DNA of 64,000 nucleotides from Micropterus salmoides (lineage: Eukaryota; Chordata; Actinopteri; Centrarchiformes; Centrarchidae). Positions 50,426 to 62,260 of this stretch are shown here, in pieces; position 1 is the first letter of the stretch, and every line of letters starts with the position of its first letter. Under the pieces are notes generated by a model. The model made no database searches. It was given only the letters and a program-made list of their open reading frames with translations, and had not been told where the DNA came from. Location: assembly GCF_014851395.1 (NCBI RefSeq), contig NW_024040707.1, forward strand, positions 10,390,187-10,454,186, read 5' to 3'. Made by a program: the position numbers and the translations under genes.

Positions 50426-53400
50426 ATGCCGCTTTTTAAGGAGGACCCAGCTCATCTCTCTAAATCTAGACTGAAGTCAGATTTAGTTTCTCATAATGTC
50501 GTGCTGCCACCTGCCAAGAGCACAAAGGACGTTTACGTCGAACTGCACTTAAAACACGTTGATCAGAAAAACGCAGCGGATTTTTCTAGCGATGAGGAGG
50601 ATCGAGTACAAGTTGTGGCAGTGAGTTGATCAAAGTTCTTGTGTTTTGCGCCAGAATACTTTTTATGATTGGCTTTTGCGGAATTAAGCGCTCTGCCCTC
50701 AATAACAACTTGCTGTAACTTAATATATCAGCCTACTGAGTGCAATCACTGCGTGATCAGTCTAATTTGAAATAGCAGATGTGACAAAACTACTTGTCTA
50801 CTTAACTTTACTTGACATATTTGAGAAATTGCCCCCAGAATGTAATTTGACATCTTTACTAATATGTTGCCTGGTAAAATACTTGTCAACAATGCTGCCT
50901 TCAAGGACATAAACAATTTTATTTGATAGTGAAGGGTCGTTTGCATAATATTGATTGGCCTGGGCTGAATTAAACCGATGCTGTGCAAGGTTAGCAGCTG
51001 TGGAGGGGAGGAGGGGTAGATTTGGGTCACTGGCTACCAAATAGTCCTCTCAGTTTGCTGTAACATATATGGTCCGTCACCAGCTGTAGATAGCTGGTAT
51101 AGATTTACATGAGACGTTTCTGTAGTTAGGTCGCCATTATATTTGTGTGCATGTGCTTGCCACACCTGTCCCACTCACTTACCATATGTGTGCCAGGAAG
51201 AGCACTGGAAGTTGTTTCTGTGCTGTTTCATGGGGAAGGAGGACTGTTTGGACAGACTGTGTTAAAGATTTTCACTCTAGACCCAATACTAATATATGAA
51301 TGATTATTTAATTAGTCAAGGATATTAACAACTGATTTTGATATTCGTTTAAAGGTTTTTCTCAATTTATCATGCAAAACTTTTGCTGGTTCCAGCCTGT
51401 CAATTATAATTTCCTGAATATAATGATCAGAAATAATGTTTAGTTGCAGAGTTTTTCAGAGGATCAAAGTTTTGAGGAGTGACAGAGATAAGCAGAGTGC
51501 TTTACAGTTGAACAATAAACCTGTTGTAGTTATCTGCCAGTTGATATCTTATAAGCCAGTATGAACTGATAACACGGGCTCTACAATAAACCTTTTACTT
51601 GTTTTTACCTATTCTTCTGTGCTTTTTCAGAACAGGTAAATGTAAAAATTAGAAAATTCATCTAACTAAATTAGATGAATTTTGAACAGATTTGTGAACT
51701 GCAGCCTCCAGCTGTTTATGCTCTATATCCCACACCTGGCAACTACTGCCATTCAAGCTGCAGCCTTTGTCTAAATTCAGCAAATGTTGTTTGTTTTGTT
51801 AGGATGAGGATCCAGAGGATTCAGACATGCCCGACCCGAGTGGTTTGACTGATGATGAACTCAAGGCTGCACTTCTCACACACGGAGTTAAAGCTGGGCC
51901 CATAGTGGGTGAGGATGCACTTAACAATGTCTTGAAACTGGTTTCCATTGTAGAAATGGGATTCCTGTTGTGTTTTAATGAATGTGAAGACCCATCACTC
52001 TATTTTTAGGCCTGTCTTAATTACTAAAGGATTGTTTGTCTATGCCAGCCTCCACCAGGGCCTTGTATGAGAAGAAGCTCAGGAAACTACTTCAGTCTGA
52101 TGGACACAGCTGTCTGAATGGAGCAGAGAAAAGTATATTGTACTCTGACAGTGATGAAGAGGAGGAAAATGGTGAAGGGCATGAAGAGTCAGGTATTTAC
52201 AAAAATGCTGCTGATTTTATTTTTATTTTGTTAGGTATCAGATGATATGCTTTTGTATTTTTCTGTGACTTGTACAGGTTCTGAAGAAAGAGTTGAACAG
52301 TCAGACCAGGCCCAACAAGAGGGTAGCCAGGTGAGAAAATTGTAGGAAGTTCTTGATTTCTTTAGTTAAATGAATAGTAGCTCTTGAATTAGGGAGCTTG
52401 CACTGCCTATTTAATGTTGCTGGTTGCTTTATATTGTCCTTTATGTTTTTGCCACTACTAGCTGTATTGAAATATATATTCCCTACAGTGCCACTTAGTG
52501 GTTACAGATTGCAAGTGTAAAATTTGTTTCTAAATGGAAGCCTTCACTCTTTGCATAATAACTTTGAATAAGCTCTTGCATTTTGAGTGAGGTGGGGTTT
52601 TTTTGTTTGTTTTTTTTCACAGGAAGAGTTGTATTGTCAGAATGGTTTTGTTTACCCGCAGTGCTTTTTACTCTCGTCAAGGCTGGTAAATACTACAGAT
52701 ATTCACATCGTTTTTACAAAATCCTGTGAATTGATTTTTCATGGGATACTGATGTGTTTCGTTTTTTTCTGTTTTTGATTGGGTTGGTCTTTTGTAGCGT
52801 GCTCATACTTCTAGAAACAGGGAACCTAGTCCCAAGTGGAATTCAGGGAATGTGGTAAAAACATCAGAGCGGAGTCGGCCTCACAGCTCACAGATTCCCA
52901 TAGGAATTAGTAGAGCATCCTCTGTAGATCAACGATCAGGATTAGGATCAGGGGTAGGCTGGTCTTATTTCACTTCTCTTGTGGATTTTAAATTCTCTGC
53001 ATTCCTTACTTAGACTGTCTAACTCTATTGTGTGTCCTTCTAAAGCCACTAATGGGATATTTTTTTTGTTTTTTTTCAGTGATGGGAATTGGTATCTCAC
53101 TGGTGTTTAGACTGTGTGACGAATGATGTTTGTATTGATGTTAACATGCCAATAATACCAATCCATGCAGGTTGCATCAGGATCACAATCAGTTATACCC
53201 AGTGCTTGCTCATCATTTTCCTCTCAGGCCTTCAGCATCACTCAAATGGTTGAGCAGGAAAGTTAATCCCACATGTTTTTAAACCCGCAATTCACATCTT
53301 TACAAATGACCCTGTCATTTCTTTTTATATTGTGTTGTGAGAAATCCCTGCCAGAGTGCTCACTCAGTAACGTACATTGTCGCTCTAAACAACAGATGGA

Positions 53401-54550
53401 CAGTCGTGGGTCACTCTCTACTAGCGCACACACTGAGAGAGAGTTGAATGGGAGCAATGTGCAGCAGCATTGGTCGCGGTCCAACACGGTCAGTAGTGCT
53501 CGGGTTGTTGAGCCACATTCTGAGCTTATATTTTGGTCGTTACAGTGTTTGAGAGGTTTAACTGGAGGTAAGTCAAGTGTATCGTAATTGGTTATGTCTC
53601 CTTTTCTTTAGCTGGACGTGCCAATTATGGACACCATGAATAATCAGTCTCTGTACTACTCCCAAGGCATACTAAATGCGGCATGAAGGCACATACCTCT
53701 TCTTGCTGGCTTTTAATTTTTCTGTTTTGTTCCATATCACTTCATAGGGTGGTATGTGCCTCGTCCACAAGAACACATTTTGTAACTTTAATGTCAGTTA
53801 CTGTGTTACCCCAACTGGAAATTATATGCTAACCATAACAGTTACACTATTTTAATATTTTTGTGTGTGTGTGTCAGATTTCTGGTCATTACATTAACAA
53901 TCACCAAATTTCCTTAATTTCTTCCTGACTGTCTCTGTGGGATCCTGCTGTCTGAGATATATTTATCTGGTCCACCTCGTTTAGTAATTTCTTACTTTTG
54001 TTTTTTTAGCTTTCTCCGGAGCCCGATATTTTCAAGGACATGTTTCCAGACACTGAGGCCACACCAATAGGGATCTAGTAAGTGCCATACAACACTTGCA
54101 GTACGGAAATTACAAACTTGGATTTAGATTTCAACAAAGTACAAGAAATTTATTGGAATTTGAATCGTGATGGGTGACACATGGACAACTTGCTTAGTAG
54201 CACATACCAACCCATTGTAGGTGTTTTGTGATTCGATAATTGGCACATAAAACCCGTTGTATTTCAGTGTCACTCGTCGGAGACCCATCAAGGGTGCAGC
54301 AGGAAGACCTATCCAGTATGCATACCCAGACACTCCTGCCAGTCCCATGACCCTGGAGAGACGAGAGGTAGAGCGCTGCCTTGTGCCCATCCATATACAG
54401 ATTTTGGTCTTCCTCATTGGGGCGTGTCTCCTGTACATCATTTATGTTTGTGTTGAGGACAACTCATTCAGTCAGATTGTGGCTTTACTGGATGGTCAAA
54501 ACCAGGAGTTGGATGGTGAGGAGGGGCTTTTGCTTCAAGCTGAGACATAA
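50426..54550 (+). CDS. lemd1: LAP2-type LEM-domain nuclear envelope protein, probable lemd1
   Basis: Clear exons: 50426-50620, 51803-51908, 52049-52192, 52278-52330, 52623-52685, 52798-52953, then 54010-54077 and 54268-54550, with candidates at 53171-53250, 53396-53486 and 53612-53686 between them. Exon 1 is the LAP2 LEM-like DNA-binding domain (FKEDPAHLSKSRLKSDLVSH). Exons 2-3 hold the true LEM domain (GLTDDELKAALLTHGVKAGP, ALYEKKLRKLL), which binds BAF in the family. The end has DIFKDMFPDTEATPIGI, RRRPIKGAAGRPIQ and a single membrane helix (QILVFLIGACLLYIIYVCV) for the inner nuclear membrane. The plan matches thymopoietin, but the neighbours mir-135, pm20d1 and mfsd4a point to lemd1. The domain order is certain; the middle exons are not. 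AATAAA lies at 54947-54952. Confidence 0.85.
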
Positions 54551-55472
54551 GAAGACACACCAGTGCTTTCTGGACAGGAGTAACTATGGGTTTTTTAATC
54601 CTGTACATTGACATGAATGTGTCAGGGTTGTATTTTTGTTGATACAAGCAATTACGATATTGTCCTGGGATATCTTCAGGCAGCATATTACTTTAAACAC
54701 TTTATTTTGTTGTTTACTGTTTGTGTCTGTATGGGAGCAAACCTCAAAGTCCAGTTTCACATTTTGTATGTTTTGCTTATGGATATGTTACCACACTACA
54801 GAGCTTCAGTTAAGATTTTAAAGGGATATAGATGTTCTCAAATTTAAATATAATGCGAATGCTGTAATTTTAACCTAAATTCTTATATTGTCTTTTCAAA
54901 GAATCATTGACACTGTACTTGTTTGTTTTTATATAAACTATTTTTCAATAAAGGATGTTTTGCTGTTTTTTGTGCAACTGAATAGTATCTGACAAATCAG
55001 TAGGATCTTTAATATAGTAAAATCCACTTTTACTAAATGTCATGAAGAAGGTGCTTTCAGATGCTATAAATATAGAGAATTGAACAAAAAAATTCTAGTG
55101 CAATGCATCACAGCATTTACTGCCGATTTCCAATGCCCATCCCCGGAAGGGCTTTTAAAATTACAAATGTAAAACACACAAAACATACACTAAGTAAAAC
55201 ATTCGAGCATATACGTGTACTTCTTCCCTCAACCCTTCACCACACACATGATGATCTGCTAAAAATTTCTTGAGTAAAATTTAAAAATGCTGATTTTGTT
55301 CCATTTTGAACGTACAGTAGATCAAACTTCTCGATAACATTAATTTATTCATTCGTACAGTATGTGTGACTGTTTGCTTACAGGCCAGCAGGTGGCCCAC
55401 TTTTCACAGTCTCGAGCTAATCTAATTCAGTCTGCTCACAGTGAACAAGTTCCGCTGTCACAACAAGCAACA
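54551..55472. other. Short lemd1-pm20d1 intergenic region
   Basis: It includes the lemd1 3'UTR with AATAAA at 54947-54952. About 0.5 kb separates it from the pm20d1 start, so the pm20d1 promoter must lie here. No other feature seen. Confidence 0.55.
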
Positions 55473-58400
55473 ATGACAGACTCAGGGCCAAAGTTCAAAA
55501 TATTCAAGTTTTTAAAAATAATGTTTAGTAGCTTCGTTATTACAGTCCTGCTGTTATTTACTATAGCATCTATAAGGACTCTTTCACTGGATGTAAATCA
55601 TCAACTCGCCCATTGGGAAAAGACGAATAACATCTCGCTTGTCATAGACCGCCATCAGAGAGAGGAGCTTCTTACACATTTTAAAGGTAATTTTCGCTTG
55701 GTAGTGGTTAAACTGAAATTAGCTGAAATAATTGTGGAGAAGTCACCAATGATTTACAGACTGTTTGTTAACTATTAATTCATCGAGAGGCTATCCGGAT
55801 CCCTACGGTGTCATTCTCGGAGACGGAGAGCAACCTGACGGCGCTGCTTGAATTTGACACGCTCCTCCGAAAAGGTAAAGCTGGTTAAAGATATGGTACA
55901 CTGATATATGTTATAACGTTATATAAGCTAACGTTACCTAACGTTAGTCACGAGTTTGTTTACCATGTAGTTTACTGTACAATGGCCCCAGAATGTGACA
56001 CGGCATGAATTCGCCGAGCAGTTCAAGCTAACTATCCCTAAGTTAACGTTTAACAGTGTATGTTAACGTAACATTTATTTCAGATGCTAATTGTGTATAG
56101 AGTGCTAACGTTACGCAGATGTGACAGGTGTCGTGCCAAAGGATTTACCCCTGATCGGAAGTGTACCCCCGGCCGCGGGAGCGCGCATGCGTTCAGTCGT
56201 CTTTAGTTGCAGTCTATGATGTGGACTCGATTTCACCAAAGATATGGTCGACTTGAAACACTTCAGGGGTCACTAACTTACCTTATCACGACACCGGGCC
56301 GTGCCATCATATTTTTAAAAGAAGTTTTGTACAATTTACAATCAAAGTTGTATTTCTCTACAGGTGTCAGCAGACGTCTTAAACGTTAATACAGGTTTCT
56401 GTATAAACCTGACATGTTTGTTATATATTCCAAACCAAGTGATATATTTAATAAGCAGTGCGCCAAAGCACAAATATATGCATTGGTGCAATATATGCAA
56501 TATGGCATAAGAGTTATTTTCTTTATCTATGACTCTGCCACTTATTTTGTCGATCAATATATTGTTCACTTTGTCTGTTCTCTAAAGAAGAATTAAAGGG
56601 GGCAATTTAGTATTGTTTTTTTATAATGTCTTAGGGACCCACAGGAGACAGATTAACACACAGGCTGACACAGGCTTTGTGGTAAAGAAAACTGATGCTA
56701 GAGAGAATGTGTAAAATTGGCAGGTCCCCCTTTAAACTTGTACTCTTCTTCCTGTGTCAGCCTTCCCAACAGTTTTCTCTTCGAGCTTGGTTCATCATGA
56801 ATTGGTGGCCAACTACAGCCACCTGTTTTGGGTGCAAGGATCACAGCCTGACCTGGTGCCATACCTGCTGCTGGCCCACATCGATGTAGTACCTGCCTCA
56901 GAGTCCGATGGCTGGGAGGCCCCACCATTTTCTGCCAAAGAGATAGATGGCTTCATCTATGGTAGAGGGACCATAGATGACAAGAGCCCTGTAATGGTGA
57001 GAGAACAAGCGATATTTTGTGTGATCTTGCTGTTAAACAGAGTTGAGTTATTTACTTATTTACCTTTCATGTGCCAACCAGGCTAAATGATATGCTTTAT
57101 TTCTTCCAGGGAATACTTCAGGCACTGGAGTACTTGCTGATAAAAGGTTATGCTCCACGCAGAGGATTTTACGTTAGTCTTGGTCATGATGAAGAGGTAC
57201 TTTAGCTTATACTTTTTAAAAAATAATACGATGTAAAATATCATATTTGAATGTCCACTATTTATTTTTAAAGGTCGGTGGTTACAATGGGGCAGTGAGC
57301 ATTGTGCGTGTACTGAAGCAGCGTGGTGTGCAGCTATCATTTGTCCTGGACGAGGGCCTGGCTGTACTTGATGGAGTCATCAGTGGTCTTGAAGGACCTG
57401 CTGCTCTGTGAGTACCTGCCATGTTCTAGTTTATAGTTCAGCATTTTTAGTTTGCAGCTATAGCATGGTAAAAAGTAAATAGTTTGGTCATCACATGACA
57501 GAACTCACAAGCATAGCATAAAAATGCATGTCTCCGTTAAATTATGTAAAAAAATACACGTGATTGATCGAAATTTGTTGTAAATTCTGTGTGTGTGTTT
57601 TTTGTAGAATTGGGATAAGTGAAAAGGGTTCTGCCACGGTAAAGCTTAGTGTATCTATGGTCCCTGGTCATTCCTCAATGCCTCCCAGTGAGACCACCAT
57701 TGGGATATTGGCTGCAGCAGTCAAAAGGTGAGGAACATTTTTCTCAAATTTAGATTTTTAGCTTGTTTAATTTCCCTATGATAAATTCTGGTAGTGTCTG
57801 TGTTCATGTTGTACTATATGTTTAACTACATTCTACATTTTTATCAACAAAAAGCCAAATTTGACTCTGATTTCCTCAGACTAGAGGAGAACCCCATGCC
57901 GAGATTATTTGGTCATGGGCCTGAACGTGGAATCTTTGAGCACCTGGCCCATAAGGTAAGAGGAACCAACTACTTGTCCAGTACTCATTACTAAGCCCAT
58001 TGCAATTATTACATAATCTCCTGACTGTGATTATTTGAACTGACCTCGACCATTTTGCATAATCGCCAACAATCAAGGAAATTTTAAATCAAAGTTAGAA
58101 ATGTTGCAACAAATAAAATGCCAATTTGGTGTGCTTCCATCAACTGGGTTGAGGCGAGTAAACTGTCCACCTGAGTACAACGTTCCACTGTTAGTAAAAA
58201 CATGGCTGTCAAGACCTTATGGCTGTTGGGCAGTTTCTTCAGGTGAGTTAGTCTCCCCTGTTAAATTTTGTTACTGCATTATGCTTTTAAAGTTTAACAC
58301 TTCCTGTATCTGTTTCAAATTAGAAGCCCTCTAGCATTTCACTGGACAGAATCCCTTCATTCCCTTTTATTATGGAACATTTACAGGACTGTGTTGTGAA

Positions 58401-60256
58401 AAATTCAGTGACTTGCATGGCTCCCACATCCCTACTCACCACAACTAGTCCCATGTTAGATCTCTCCTTGTTTTTACTCAATTACCCATTCTTTGACTTC
58501 AGTTCAGGCTCCCAATGAGGTTCATAATGTCGAATTTGTGGCTGTTCTCCTCACTCCTTGGCAGGTAATTATATCCTAAAATTAATTTGGCATGTTTTCT
58601 TCTGATCGTGTCGATTACAAAAAATAACTATGTTTTATGTTGCAGGATACTTGAAAGAAAACCAGATACTAATGCTTTTGTAAGGACAACTACAGCAGTC
58701 ACCATGTTTAATGCAGGAGTGAAGGTAGAGTTGCTAATTATGAAAACAAAGGTAATTCACAGGAAATTAGATTTCATTAGAAAAATCTTAAATTCTTTCC
58801 CTCCCTGTAGGTCAATGTCATCCCTTCCCTCGCTGAAGCTTACGTAAATCTACGAATCCACTCAGCACAGTCATTACAAGAGGTAGAGCCAGACATTTGT
58901 TTCTCCTTTCTGAGAATTCCTGACATCTCCTCATTAATATTCTGACTTGAATAAGATGTGTGCTTTCCTAGGTCTTGGAACTCATCCAGTCTACAGTAGG
59001 GGACCAACGTGTGAAGATAGAGCTTCTTAATGGATTTGACCCTCTGCCTGTCAGCTCTGCTGATGAAAAGTCCTTTGGCTTCCAGGTCATTAAGAAAAGT
59101 GTGTTGGAAATCTTTCCAACAGTTACGGTTGCTCCAGGTAGAATCCATATGGATTTAACTGTATTGTAAAAATGTGGTTATTAAAGTCAAAATTTTCCGC
59201 AAGTGTGTTGAAATAACATTTGAATGTGCAGGTATCTGTATTGGGAACACAGACAGTCGACACTTCAGAGACCTAACCAATGATATTTATCGCTTTGCCC
59301 CTGTGTGGTTTAAACCAGGTGATGCTCAGAGGTAAGTCTATCTATGTTTAACACTGAATAAAAATAGTAATCATCATTCTAATAAACTGCTTGTACACAG
59401 TAATATCTGGTTAGAACGAGAGAGCAACTTCTTGAACAAAAGAGAGCTTTCTGTTATTGGTCACGCCTTTCAAAACTTCTGATCCCAGTGTGACCTAGTT
59501 ACGTATTGTTCAAACTTAAAGCTCTTCTTGAACAAATATAGTAAGAAGAGTTTTATGTATTCATAGTTTTCAGTCACGTGACATTCGCTGTACCTGGAGG
59601 GCAAAACAACAGACAAACACAACAGCAAAAGCAGTTACATTTATTTGGATCACCTCTCAACTTAAGAAAAAGAAAGATATGAACACAAACTGTGTTGGGC
59701 ACTTTGCATCCATGTTACAGCATCCGCTGCCGCATTTCTATCGTTAAAAAGCAGCAGGTCCCTGCCGCCGCTCAACTGCGGTAATGTTTATGTTTACCTT
59801 GTGGGGAATCCCTCACCTGACACAACTCAGGCTTGTCTCTTCCTCGATTTGTGCATCAGAAAGTACAAGTAGGCTACCATCCAGCATTTTGGCAACGCAA
59901 AAGTAAAAAAACTCATAGTAACAGTGTATCACTTGCTTCCTGGTTGGCGGGCAGCAGAAAATAACATCTTTTTTGCCCTCCAAGGGAACGTTTTCCATGG
60001 AATGTGACAATAGAATCAACCTTTTGCCCAAATTGCATTATGCTGCAAAAACAGTAAGAGGGAATCTAAGGAAGGAAACAATGTCTTCTTAGATACCACA
60101 AAGTAAACATTTTTTTTCTTTCCTAGATTCCATGGCATCAATGAAAGGATTTCCAAAAAGAACTACGAGGAACTTGTTGTCTTTTACTTCACTCTGATTC
60201 AAAACAGTGACATTCAGAAGCTCCCTGAGCCTCACAGTCCTGTCCACGAACTCTAA
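55473..60256 (+). CDS. pm20d1: Peptidase M20 domain-containing 1 (N-fatty-acyl-amino acid synthase/hydrolase)
   Basis: Thirteen exons join in frame: 55473-55686, 55788-55874, 56761-56996, 57110-57196, 57274-57407, 57608-57727, 57880-57955, 58503-58564, 58646-58724, 58811-58882, 58972-59137, 59232-59331, 60127-60256, giving 520 residues. The N-terminus (FLKIMFSSFVITVLLLFTIA) is a signal or anchor segment. M20 metal and catalytic residues are visible: LAHIDVVP (H140, D142), GTIDDK (D173), GHDEE (E207 base, E208), VLDEG (D234) and FHGINER near the end. The dimerisation-domain words GHSSMPPSETTIGILAAAV and RTTTAVTMFNAGVKVNVIP are kept. Secreted PM20D1 in mammals condenses or hydrolyses N-acyl amino acids that uncouple mitochondria. 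All key residues are present, so activity is expected. An in-frame ATG upstream (55362) is possible but crosses an acceptor-like site. Confidence 0.95.
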
Positions 60257-60639
60257 GGAATAGACAGTATGGGTTCAAAGTCAATCAAACATAATTTAAA
60301 GGCCTGTGCTATTGTTAGTCTGAATAATTTCAACAGCACCCAATAGGACATTGACTTGTTGTATAGTCTCTTAATTTAAACAAATTTTCCATTGCCATGT
60401 AAAATTAGGTTAATAGTAAACAACTCTCTATTCTCTGTCTTCACTGTTGTTTGATGACATGCAGTGTTGACCTTGTAATGACAAAATGATTGGTGTATAA
60501 CTATGTGGAGCTCCTTTGCATTTGCAAATAGGATTTTGTGGCAGACTGCTGTGATTATTTCTGATTTTAAAATCATGATGGTATAATATTGATATTGCAT
60601 TGCGCTCTCTCTACTTCTCTCTCTCTCTGTCTCTCTCTC
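60257..60639. other. pm20d1 3' flank with CT-rich microsatellite
   Basis: No gene. A CT-rich run with (CTCT)n character sits at about 60604-60640, adjoining the LINE fragment. Confidence 0.5.
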
Positions 60640-61070
60640 AACCAAGTTCTCTGTGATGCTGATTCCCAGGAACCTTAAACTATTCACCAACTCCACCACA
60701 GGTCCACTAAGGTAGACAGGGGCTGCCTCCTTTTTCAGCTCCTTGGTTTTGTAGATGTTTAGCAGTAGGCTGTTTTCTATGCGCTACTCTGCAAGATTGA
60801 TGGTTTCCTTCTAAGAACTTTCCATGTCAGGGGTTGCAGTTATGGGTGTACAGCATGAACAGGAGGGAGCTGAGCATACAGCCCTGGGGGGCTCCAGTGT
60901 TGTTTAGCACGAGAGTAGATGAGGTTTGACCACCAAACAGAACTGTCTGGGGTCTGTTTGTGAGGAAGTCCAATTTGCACTTGTAGAGTGTTGTACTCAA
61001 GCCCAGAGTACTAAGATTGCCAGTCATGGGGTGGGATTGTGTTGAATGCTGAACTGAAATCAACCTGTAG
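60640..61070 (-). mobile_element. Non-LTR retrotransposon RT fragment
   Basis: On the minus strand 61063-60827 gives LDFLTNRPQTVLFGG, TSSTLVLNNTGAPQGCMLSS and LLFMLYTHNC (RT palm), and 60770-60645 gives LLNIYKTKELKKEA and VNSLRFLGISITENL (thumb side). The FADD/YADD catalytic box that should lie between them is missing, so the copy is internally deleted. Confidence 0.85.
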
Positions 61071-62260
61071 AGCTCATCTGTCCATGCTTTAACTGTTTTT
61101 GTTTATGGTTTGACAGTTTTTATCAGCTGGGTGTAAATTGAAAGTGAATGTTGGGACAGCATAAGAGAAAGTTAGTATGCTTGTGTAATAATTTTTCCTA
61201 TCACAAGTTAGGAACGGTTAATCTCTAATGGCCTTTTTCCTAAATCAGCCAGAAGCTGAGTTTATAACTATGTGCCAGATTTTAATTTATGTGGCAAACA
61301 AAGCTACACAAATAATTAGTTATTAGTCGAGCTAGCACTGTTTGTGTAAACCACAGCTGCAGTGAATGAGAGACTGGGCAGATAAAAATATTGCTTCCTA
61401 CATGTTTATGCTTATTAAATTGGTGAATTGATAGAAGTATTGGCTTTATACTCAAGAAGGTTTTATTGCATGTAGTTACAATAACGAGCATAGTTGTCGT
61501 CAACTTGAGTAATCTTCACTGATCTGATGGCTGACTTCGCTCTCTCTGTGTGTGCGTGTGCGTGTGTGTGCTTGGAGTGGAGGCCCTCTGCAGAGACACA
61601 AGAGGGGAGGACAGGCTGCAGGTCAGGCAGTCCTTATTGTTGATGGCAGTGTGCCATTTAGAACAAGTAGTTTACTAATTGTAGACCACTGGAAGATATC
61701 GTTCCTCGATATCAATGTTCTTTCTCTCCGGTTCTAGAAAGTTGCATGGATACAGGAACATGATAGTTCAGAGGTATTTATAATCAAATGGCTATAAGTA
61801 GTATTGATAAATGTAATTGTAATAAATTAAAAGGTCCAGTGTGTAATATTGACAGAAATGCAATATAAGATCCATAACTATGTTTTCAGTGGTGTATAAA
61901 CCCCTTACATAATGAACTGTTGTGTTTTTATTACCTTAGAATGAGACATTTATATCTACATAACCGCGGGCACCCCCTGCTGTGGAGGTTGCTGTATTTT
62001 GTCGTCATGTTTCTACCGTAGCCATCTGTAGGTACCATATCCGTGAAAGATGGCAGCGGCTCTTGACAGCTTCACTCGTAGCTGAAGAATTTTTTTTGAT
62101 TGTCACACCTGTTAACAGTACTTTGCTTATCTCCTGACCACAAACAGTAATGTAATACTGCGTAAAAACTGAAAATACAAGAGCCACTGTTTTTTTATTT
62201 ATGGCCGGAGATACTTTTGGCTAACGCTATTTTGGACTAGCTAGCTAGCTTGCCTAGTAT
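61071..62260. other. Intergenic region before the L1 element
   Basis: It contains a GT/GC-rich simple stretch (61540-61572) and, from about 61830 (AAGGTCCAGTGTGTAATATT), a common fish interspersed repeat reaching about 62100. No gene seen. Confidence 0.45.

Noticed and set aside
59813..60031. 72-residue minus frame in the last intron of pm20d1
   Set aside because: Likely part of an interspersed repeat in the intron; no protein family recognised.
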